Shown here in pieces: positions 56,613 through 64,000 of a DNA stretch of 64,000 bases. The position numbers and the translations under genes are program-made. Each line of letters starts with the position of its first letter. The first letter of the stretch is position 1. The stretch is from Pictodentalium vernedei (lineage: Eukaryota > Mollusca > Scaphopoda > Dentaliida > Dentaliidae): NCBI GenBank assembly GCA_031216915.1, contig CM062290.1, positions 255,051,597-255,115,596 of the forward strand. Reading direction: 5' to 3'. A model generated the notes under the pieces. That model saw only the letters and a program-made list of their open reading frames with translations. It was not told the DNA's origin and searched no databases.

Positions 56613-56853
56613 CCCTTTACCCAAAGCAGACGATATCAAAATTTATTATTTTAAATATCATTTTTTTAATTTTTGTAAAAAAAATTCAACAAAACCATAT
56701 CATGTGACCCCTCATTGGAACGAGCTCAATGAGCTCGTTCCAATGAGGGGTCACATGATGTGGTTTTGTTAAAATATTTTGAAAAATTTAATTTTTTCAA
56801 CTCTCAATTTGCATATTACGCGGGCGGATGTGGGTGATTCGGTAGGTAAAGGG
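56613..56853. mobile_element. TTAA hairpin MITE, subfamily B
   Basis: TTAA at 56607-56610 (followed by an extra AA) and 56854-56857. Core CATTGGAACGAGCTCAATGAG. Confidence 0.88.
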
Positions 56854-57051
56854 TTAAGGCGGGACAACATGGTTGGCATTGTAAAAACAGAGAAGGCGGA
56901 AAAGCATCACAAAGCTTGTTTTTTTCCTGCAGATTACTACAGTGTTATATAGCGTAAACTATTAGCGGGTAACGATGTCAAGTTTTTATTTTCACACCTG
57001 TACGATATGTAGAAAAAATGCGCCAAACCCAGTGAAGGTATCAACTGATAC

Positions 57052-57372
57052 AATAATAACACTTTAGCCAGCCTCTGATTTGTCATTAGCTCTGTTCTCC
57101 CGAATGCCTCCTTATCCCTACGCCTCTTCTCTCCACCCAACACTCTTACATAAATTGCGTGATGACATCCGGTACCCCATTCTTTCCAAACTCTCCGATA
57201 AGCATACTAACCCTCTTCTTTGTGTCACCCACTAACCACATGTCCTTCATTCTCCCACCCCACTTCCCCATCATACTCCCGGTGAATTTTATTCTGTGAG
57301 GCTGGTATTTTGAACATTGCCGATGCCTAAATTACACATTTGACAGTCCTTTTCATTGTCTTTCCTAATTCC
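57052..57372 (-). pseudogene. LINE 3'-end fragment
   Basis: Matches 11205-11575 of the larger LINE in sequence and orientation. The Cys/His segment KDCQMCNLG is recognisable near 57350. No reverse transcriptase core remains. Confidence 0.8.
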
Positions 57373-57559
57373 CCCAAAAGCTTCAGCGGCCGACAAATAC
57401 GCTACAAAAAGGTAAAATTTAATCGCCATCGCATCGAAGTTTGCTTTTCGGATTCTGACTTTATAGAAACAGTTTTTGCTTGCTGTTCTGACAGCAATTG
57501 CAATCACCGAATGATTTGGTACCGATACTTAGTTGTGCTACTCCCTGCACACTCTTTTA

Positions 57560-57800
57560 ACCCTGTACCTATCGCAACGAACATATCTATTCACACAAAA
57601 TTGTCATGTGCATGAATGTTATTATTTTGTTAATGTTCGCCTCCATGGTCCCTCACTGTAACGAGCTCATCGGGTGCGTTACATTGTGTGTGTGTGGGGG
57701 GGGGGGGGGGAGGGGGGATCATAAGCTGTGTTTTGGAGGCAAAGAATAAACATTTTTAATTATTTTTTGACTTTTTTGCAGGTATGGTCTGTAGCGACGT
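57560..57800. mobile_element. Degenerate GAGCTCG-type MITE
   Basis: TTAACCCTGTACCTATCGCAACG start, CACTGTAACGAGCTCATCGG core, and a G14 tract inserted in one arm. 57801-58589 has no other supported feature. Confidence 0.6.
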
Positions 57801-58589
57801 AGGCCAATGGGGTGAGTGTTGGTGTGTATCTCACTAATAGATGGAAATTTGAAGCCCTAAACTGTAAAAAGTTGGAAATTTCAGACAAGGGCGTTAGTGG
57901 AATTTTTCCATTCATGTCTAGAATTTGGCCAAAATGTGGAGTTTCAGACTGAAAAGAGGTGAAAGTCCTCCAAATATTGATTGAAAGTGATTGAAAAGTG
58001 ATAAAAATATTGATTTGTAGCCTAGTTGGAACTTGTGACTAACAACAGCCTCACCTGGATAATTTAAAGTCAAGGTGGTGAACACATAGAATTCTGCACC
58101 TTAACCCTTCACCTAACAAATCTACCACCCCCTCTATTTAAGGTCAAAAATTTCTACACACTTGTCAGTTGTATCTGTTCAGGTTCTTGTAGTAGTTGCT
58201 GAATTAGGCGTTTTCAGTCCCTTTCCATACACCGAGTGTCAGTGTCAACACGGAATCGAACTTTACGGAATCGGCTAGGAATCTCAATTACGGAATCTCT
58301 TATATAGCCTGTCTATATGTATGCAGGGAAAATCTGACTGAACATTTTGAAGGCCTGAGCGATGGTATAGCTAGGAAGTAGTGTTACATGTCAATATTAA
58401 TGGATGATAGTTTAGTCAATAGTACAGGTTCAAGGCAGGAAGAGTGGTAGAAGTCTATAGTATTGGGTGACTGCTGTAGAAGCCAATTATAGGACAGATA
58501 GACCATAGATAAGTAGTGGCCTTGGAGCTTTGGAGATAAGATGGAAGCCGTTGGTAAGACTACATTAGACCTCACTGAGGGAGTTCTCA

Positions 58590-59270
58590 TGGCCCTCATG
58601 GCCTCGTGCGACAAAAGAGGGGCGCCGAAGGCCAGACGTTTTCAAAAAAGGGTGCCGAAATTTGGATGCCTGGGGATATGACTGTTAACTACCGAGATGA
58701 GGCTAAGAGGGATAGTAACTTATACCTCATTGAGGGATTTTGTCATGGCCGTCATGGCCTCAAAAGAAATGAGGCTATGAGGGATAATAAATGAGGCCTC
58801 ATTGAGGGCTTTTCACATAGCCCTGAGCCCTCATGGCCTCATATGACTAAAAGGGGGTGCCGAAGGCCAGACGTTTTCAAAAAAGGGTGCCGAAATTGGG
58901 GTGCCTGGGATATGGCTGTTAACTACCGAGATGAGGCTAAGAGGGATAGTAAATTGGACCCCAATGAGGGATTTTTTCATGGCCCTCATTGCCTCAAAAG
59001 AAATGAGGTTATGAGTGAGAGTAAATGAGGCCTCATTGAGGCTTTCCACATTGTCCTCATGACCTCATACGACTAAAAAGGGATTCTCACAAAAAGTATC
59101 CTCGATAGGTATCCTCAAATAATACAATACCAGGCCAGAGGTATTCTCAAATACTGAAATGAGGCTACGAGGGATAGTAAATTAGACCTCACTGAGGGAT
59201 TTTCTAATGGACCTCATGGCCTCATACGACAAAAAGGGACTAAAAAGGGATTCAGGGTGGGAATCTGAAC
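58590..59270. repeat. Tandem array with CTCATGGCCTCAT words, 237-bp period
   Basis: 58606-58842 repeats at 58843-59070 with GCCGAAGGCCAGACG, TTTTCAAAAAAGGGTGCCG and TACCGAGATGAGGC. A partial third unit follows from 59150. AAAAGGGATTC words link it loosely to the 33634 array. Confidence 0.9.
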
Positions 59271-59369
59271 CAGATAGACTACTCTAGTTCAGTACCCCGG
59301 GGTCTCCCCTCGGTACCTGGGGGCCTCTCGGTACCTTGGTATGGCGGTCTGGAGGAAATCCGTACTAAA

Positions 59370-59760
59370 TAAAGTCAATTTCGGTGATTTGGAGGGATTA
59401 TATCGGGTTGTTTGTATAAATTAGATTTACTCCGATTCAATCGAACGCACTTTCCGAACATGCCCCTGTCCTGTAAGAAGTTTTTAGGTCACATGGCAAC
59501 CACGTGCTACCATGGAAACCAAAATGGCGGCCTCCGGTATACAAAATGGACGACGGAAACACGTATCACCCTAACAATACGCGCTGCGATTGCGCACTAA
59601 CACCACGTATCAGTATGGGGATGATGTCACAACATGGCCGCTCACGCGGGTTACCATAATAACACAACTGTGGCAGGGTCACGTGACTATGACGTCACAT
59701 GAGATCATCCATGAGATCATCCAAATATGAGGTCTCCGGGCACATGACATACTACTCCTA
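59370..59760 (+). repeat. Motif-dense repeat copy inside the cyclase intron
   Basis: CACGTG, ACCATGGAAACC (X-box-like), AAAATGGCGGCC, TGCGATTGCGCA (mutated NRF1-like), CACGTGAC and ATGACGTCA occur in the same order as at 15205-15418. It ends ACATGACATACTACT. Confidence 0.85.
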
Positions 59761-59768
59761 TATACTAA

Positions 59769-60011
59769 CCCTTTACCTAACATGAACAGCAGACGACACT
59801 TGCAAAAAAAATCTTAAATAGCTAATTTTTTTCATTTTTTGTCTCAAAAACATAGGTTATGACCCCTCCTTGGAACGAGCTCGACGAGCTCGTTCCAACG
59901 AGGGGCCATAACCTATGTTTTTGAGACAAAAAAATGAATAAATAATAAAAATTAATTGGCGATTTTTGAGAATAACGCTGGCCGGTTTTGGCCGTTACGT
60001 TGGGTAAAGGG
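59769..60011. mobile_element. TTAA hairpin MITE, subfamily A, near-complete
   Basis: CTAA on the left and TTAA at 60012-60015 on the right. Full core palindrome GGAACGAGCTCGACGAGCTC. It ends 79 bp from exon 1. Confidence 0.88.
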
Positions 60012-60090
60012 TTAATGTATCTCAGCTTAAACAATCAAACGATTTGTTTTCAACAGGAACCAAAGTGAATCTAGAGCAAGAAATACGTAC

Positions 60091-60257
60091 CAAAATCCTT
60101 CCGGTGTTCTCTGCCTGCTTAAAATTGTAAAATTAAAAGGTGGAGTACCAGGCCAATGGATCGTGTCAAACCCTATGGTATGCGTCAGGTCGAATACCTT
60201 CAGTTTACTTGCACAACAGTTTAACATGAAAACTATCAGGATGCACTCCAATAGCAT
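60091..60257 (-). CDS. Cyclase-family protein, exon 1 with signal peptide
   Basis: ATG at 60257. The first ~17 residues (MLLECILIVFMLNCCAS) form a hydrophobic signal peptide, so the product is probably secreted or lumenal. The mature part starts near KLKVFDLTHTIGFD, the usual N-terminal strand of the cyclase fold. Exon 1 encodes 55 residues plus two bases of the Trp codon and ends at donor TTTTG|GTACGT. Upstream on the minus strand, TTTTCAG near 60296 could be an acceptor for a 5'-UTR exon. No TATA-like element is evident. A motif-dense repeat lies about 0.6 kb upstream. Confidence 0.9.
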
Positions 60258-60390
60258 GTTGACGTTCTATCCCCGTGGGAAGGATTCTGATATCTGAAAA
60301 ATAATAACTCTTTATCAGATGCAACAGCCATACCCTGCAGTCTTGAATGTTTTTTTTTTCTCCCCCCAAAGTATAGCGGGTAAAAATATG

Positions 60391-60516
60391 TTTAAAATCA
60401 GTTGGGTTAAAAATTAACACAAATCAATGGGTTGAGTGAATATGAACCCTGTTGGGTTCATATTCACTCAACTCAGTTGATTTGGATTGATTTTTGACCA
60501 AGCTGATTTTAGAGTG
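60391..60516. mobile_element. CACTCTAAAA-type MITE, copy 3
   Basis: Ends TTTTAGAGTG. Internal hairpin TGAGTGAATATGAACCC/GGGTTCATATTCACTCA is perfect. The left TIR is eroded. 60517-60640 resembles part of a GAGCTCG-type MITE. Confidence 0.8.
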
Positions 60517-60829
60517 TGGCCGTTCGTTGGAAGGGACTCGTTTCAATGAGGAGGTGTCGTAAGTTAAGTTATTGATGCAAAAAATTAAACTTTTAAATAT
60601 TAAAAACAGTTTTTGCAAGTATTAAGTGAGGACTAAAATAAAAGTAGTATCTCGCCACATAAAACTTGACTGTACCACCCAGACGGACGATGCTACCCAA
60701 GCAGTCTGGTAATCATTCGCAACCATCCTGTCATTCGTGAAATCAGTTAGTTTCATCATTTAGGATGGGCGATCTGTGTGCATTTGCGTGCGTTGGTCTT
60801 GTGTCATCTCGAAGCAGACAGTAGTATAG

Positions 60830-61340
60830 TATGATTGTATCGATCAGGCCATATTGGCCGGCCCCCCGAAGTCGGACTTCGGAAGTGACGTCGTACCTTG
60901 ATGCATTGTGAATGTCACGTGGGTTATCATGGTAAAATCGGTGAGCGGCCATGCTGTGACGCCATTGTCTGATGGTGGGTGGTGTCACTAACATAGCGTG
61001 TTGTAAGGTGACACGTGTTTCCGTCGTCCATTTTGTTTAATATAAACCGTCATCTTGGTTTTCATTGTGGCATGTGCTTACTGTGAAGTCAGTGACCTCT
61101 AACAGGGCGGGGTGTGTTTCTGTGGATGAATGGGGGTATGTCGAATTATCAGAAAAGACCCCAAAACTACTTAAATTTGCAGAAATGAACGTCAATAGCC
61201 GTTGTTTATCTGACTCGAATTCTTCGAGAATCCTCGTTTTTTATTCATACCTTGGTAACACGTTTAACTATAAGGTCGAGCCACCGAGGTGTTGATGGAT
61301 TGAATGGGAATACGTCGAATTACCGGAAACAACTCGACGA
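60830..61340 (-). repeat. Motif-dense repeat, ~0.6 kb upstream of the cyclase start
   Basis: Starts AGTAGTATAGTATG like the 32807 terminus. Carries GTCACGTGGGTTATCATGG, GCGGCCATGC, ACACGTGTTTCCGTCGTCC and CCGTCATCTTGG. More diverged than the copy at 15078. Confidence 0.75.
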
Positions 61341-62449
61341 CTACCAAACATCACCCAAACGGACCCCAAAAGATTCCAGAAACCCGGCATCTCGGGAAAC
61401 GCGTAGTGCTATATAGTAGAGAAGATAATGGTGAGTACGGGGGAGTTTGTTCAATTCAATGGGAGTACTTTTAGTGGCTTTCATTCTTCCAAAATTGTCG
61501 GATTCTACCGTTGCTGGATCCTGTTCTAGCTATCCAAGCCTTATATCTTCCTCTAGGTATCTCTAACCATTTTCCTACCTCTGCCCTCAACCAAGTCTTA
61601 GAACGTCCAATCAGATCATTCCATTTGTTCAAAGTTCCCCCCTCCCCCCTTCACTATATTGTTTGATACAAGATCCTGCATGTTCCCTCAGAATGAGTCC
61701 GAGAGTTATCGAACAATTACCCGAAAGAATGATTCCTCGTAGGACTCTTCGACTCATTTCGGAAAAAAATCGATAACCATAGACGTACAGTAAAATGAAA
61801 TCATCGAAAAGGATTCTCTGGACCTCTAGAAAACTATTACTACCGACTTGTCCGCGGTCATCACTATCTGCCCTATGATCGGCTTTTCCTGTCTTCACAA
61901 AATGCCATAGTTTTCTTCTATTGACGGTTTGCATCATGGTTACCACTTTCTCTCATGTACTGGAGTCTTCCACCACTCCACTTCCACCACTACTTCTGAC
62001 TTGTGCCGGAGTCTTCCATCATTACTGTTGACTTGTACATGTGTCTTCCAGCATTACTACTCACTTGTAGCAATACTCTCCTATCACTGCTCTAGTAGTT
62101 GCTATCGCCTCGAGTCTCGGTTTATAACACTCAGTCATATGCTGTTTCTCCGTTATTACTATACCACATCACTAGCCTGTTCTATTGGTGGTTCTACGAA
62201 CACCACTAGCAGTCGCCCGCAGGGTCGTAGTACTCTTTGCCCTAAAACATCGAAAGGTCTGCAGGACATAATATCCAGATGGATATATGATGGGTTTGAG
62301 ATAGCCCTCAATGCGGTCTAATTTCACGGCTCTCACAAGACGTATCTTTATAGGAGATGTAGGTCTTTGCAGGCATTATCCACAAACGTTTGTCACGTAT
62401 CCTCTGATGGTTAATACTATGTCAAAAGTATCGTCGAATGAGTGCGCGG
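61341..62449. other. No supported gene
   Basis: A plus frame at 61929-62321 is Ser/Thr/Tyr-rich without a recognisable domain. 61690-61770 contains GACTCATTTC and GAACAATT words loosely like the 33634 array. Confidence 0.35.
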
Positions 62450-62880
62450 TGGCCTATTGGCTAGAGCAGTAACTGTAACCTTTTGAACCATTGGTCAGTT
62501 CAATGACAGCAATTGCAAAAGTCTATATTCATTCTTTTGGGGAAGACCAATTAATATTTTCAAAGTGCAGACCCAGGGCTGCACGTTCAAAGTATTGATT
62601 CGTCTACATCACACATTCACACTCACGTAGTGAAATTATAACGTACCACGGTCCTGGGTCGGAAAAGTGGTCTCTCGGGCTCAAATGGTTAAAGCGAAAG
62701 ATCGACAGTTCTTTCCTGGCCCGTACCAGCTACTCTACATCTTTGGGCAAGACACTTAATCTGGATTGCCCACATGGGGGCATAGTGGGGCTGTGTACTA
62801 AGGCGTACTTCACGCCGATAATGCACTCGCCTCTAACCACTGTAAACTTTGCTTGTGTAGTTTAGTTTAGTCTAAACATA
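62450..62880 (+). mobile_element. tRNA-headed SINE with family C MITE inside its head
   Basis: Head GCGCGGTGGCCTATTGGCTA to AACTGTAA. MITE at 62476-62688. The head resumes AAGCGAAAGATCGACAGTTC, then body TTTGGGCAAGACACTTAATC. Truncated after TTGCTTGTGTAG. Confidence 0.85.
62476..62688. mobile_element. TTAA hairpin MITE, family C, copy 3, nested in SINE
   Basis: TTAA at 62689-62692 on the right and GTAA on the left. Core TTTCAAAGTGCAGACCCAGG/complement. Confidence 0.82.
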
Positions 62881-63237
62881 TTTTTATTTGCCTATAACAA
62901 TGCAAACTTGGATTAAAGGACAAGAGTTAATCACTTGTAGAACCTTCTCTCTATAACAGAATCAAACGGTCTGTGGTACATGGCAACAAAATATTAATAA
63001 TATACAAGTATGAGATTACAATTCACAAAAATAAATAAAAAGGAGAAAATAAAAATAAAAACAAGCTAAACGAGATTTTAAAACAAGAAAAGAAAGAAAG
63101 AATTGTGATGATGATGGTGATGAGGCTGATACTGTAATCGATGATGAAATTGATGAAGTTTATAATGACGTTGACAATAATCTTTATGACGATAATGACG
63201 GTGAAGATGATGACGACGAGGCAGGGACGTGGCGACA

Positions 63238-63269
<32 letters not shown>
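62881..63269. other. No gene; A-rich, GAT-rich and poly-C
   Basis: GATGATG-type simple sequence at 63105-63225, then CAGGGACGTGGCGACAG (a hAT-MITE-like terminus), then about C27 at 63240-63266. Confidence 0.6.
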
Positions 63270-63655
63270 TTAAAACGTTACTCCTGTATGGATGTGAGGC
63301 TTGGGGTGAACAGGCAATTCGAAATGATTGCAAATATATTGAATCCATCCAACTGAAATTCTGTAAAAGCATTCAGGTACACCCTAAAGACTTCAATAAA
63401 GCTGTGTTAGCGGAGCTTGGGAGGTACCCGTTGACCATAACCGTGAAAATGGTCCTAGTTAACTGGATTAAGGCTAAGACCTCTAACCTGAACCCATTCT
63501 TGACATTGGCTTTTTCGGAAATGGAAGAACAGGGACACTAGTGTACAAACATTATAAAAACAATTCTTTCAGAATGTGGTTTTTATTAAGTTTGGCTTGA
63601 CCCATCTAGAGCATCTCAGCAATTTGCAAAACAGCTCAAACGGAGGCTGTAGGAT
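63270..63655 (+). pseudogene. LINE C-terminal fragment
   Basis: The frame reads LLLYGCEAWGEQAIRN, then IQLKFCKSIQVHPKDF, then AVLAELGRYPLTITVKM. This is the post-reverse-transcriptase segment common in LINE ORF2 proteins, with a stop near 63540. It ends just before a long hairpin. It does not match the other LINE's 3' end. Confidence 0.8.
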
Positions 63656-63660
63656 TATTA

Positions 63661-63846
63661 GTTACCCCGTGTCTGATCACGTGGTGCGGGTTTTTACCTA
63701 CCCGAAGCCAGCCGTATCCCATGAGGCCTTCTACGGGTTTTTACCTACCCGAAGCCAGCCATATCCCATGAGGCCTTCGGCCTCATGGGATACGGCTGGC
63801 TTCGGGTAGGTAAAAACCCGTACCACGTGATCAGACACGGGGTAAC
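63661..63846. repeat. Long hairpin with one arm segment duplicated
   Basis: GTTACCCCGTGTCTGATCAC pairs with the end at 63846. GGGTTTTTACCTACCCGAAG through CATGAGGCCTTC occurs twice in the left arm (about 63687 and 63735) but once in the right. 63847-64000 holds nothing I can name. Confidence 0.92.
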
Positions 63847-64000
63847 GAATTTATCTATTGACTTTCCGCTTTAAAAGTACAATCTATTTCATGTGTGAAC
63901 ACACACAGCATGAGATGTTTTATCTTCCATTGTTGAGCCATACAGGTTTCTGTGGAATTTTTGTGCACAAGAGTTTTGTGAAAATATGCCGATATGACTA

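Larger units (their letters stand above)
53712..60090 (-). other. Intron of the cyclase-like gene
   Basis: Starts GTACGT at 60090 and ends TATAG at 53712 on the minus strand. It is 6379 bp with phase 2. Filled with SINEs, MITEs, a LINE end, a tandem array and a motif-dense repeat, listed separately. The intervals not listed show nothing I can name. Confidence 0.88.

Noticed and set aside
61929..62321. A 130-codon plus-strand ORF as a host gene
   Set aside because: Ser/Thr/Tyr/Leu-rich low-information sequence, no domain, no splice or homology signal that I recognise.

Overview
This is a gene-poor, repeat-saturated stretch of a eukaryotic nuclear genome, almost certainly a metazoan invertebrate. 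The evidence is one intron-bearing gene with GT-AG splice sites, SINEs with pol III-type heads, LINE reverse transcriptase fragments, Tc1-like and hAT-like transposase remnants, and dozens of MITEs. No bacterial operon or CRISPR features are present. The repeat types (TTTA-tailed SINEs, GGTCA-rich tandem arrays, Tc1 copies) look like a marine invertebrate, but I cannot fix the phylum from the sequence.

The only gene I can support as intact is on the minus strand: a secreted cyclase/kynurenine-formamidase/isatin-hydrolase family protein of about 288 aa. Exon 1 is 60257-60091, exon 2 is 53711-53012, and they are separated by a 6.4-kb intron. The join restores a Trp codon across the intron and runs straight into the family's HxGTHxDxPxHF metal-binding motif. 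The intron holds SINEs, MITEs, a LINE 3' end, a tandem array and a motif-rich repeat.

Layout. 1-7.0 kb: a microsatellite, a hairpin MITE, two unidentified decayed ORF regions, and a Tc1-like element inserted into a repeat whose uninterrupted copy lies 2 kb away. 7-13.3 kb: SINEs, MITEs and a minus-strand LINE carrying a 5S-headed SINE with a 13-bp target duplication. 13.3-25 kb: mostly MITEs, hairpins and motif-rich repeats. 25.8-26.8 kb: a broken hAT transposase. 28.4-32.6 kb: a SINE with a nested MITE, and a second Tc1 element. 32.8-35.4 kb: a 1.9-kb element with about 210-bp inverted repeats and a GAGCA-type array, followed by a tandem segmental duplication. 38-39.7 kb: a satellite of about 339 bp. 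40.5-47.6 kb: several non-autonomous hAT-like elements with G/C tracts and 8-bp target duplications. 48-52.5 kb: more MITEs, a tRNA-like hairpin and a deleted Tc1. 53-60.3 kb: the cyclase gene. 60.3-64 kb: repeats, a LINE fragment and a long hairpin.

The interest lies in the repeats. A dispersed family carries a fixed-order cluster of motifs resembling RFX, YY1, NRF1, CRE/ATF and CACGTG sites. A SINE family shares one body but carries either a 5S rRNA-derived or a tRNA-derived head. TTAA-flanked hairpin MITEs repeatedly sit at the TTAA of the tRNA-derived anticodon loop in those SINEs.
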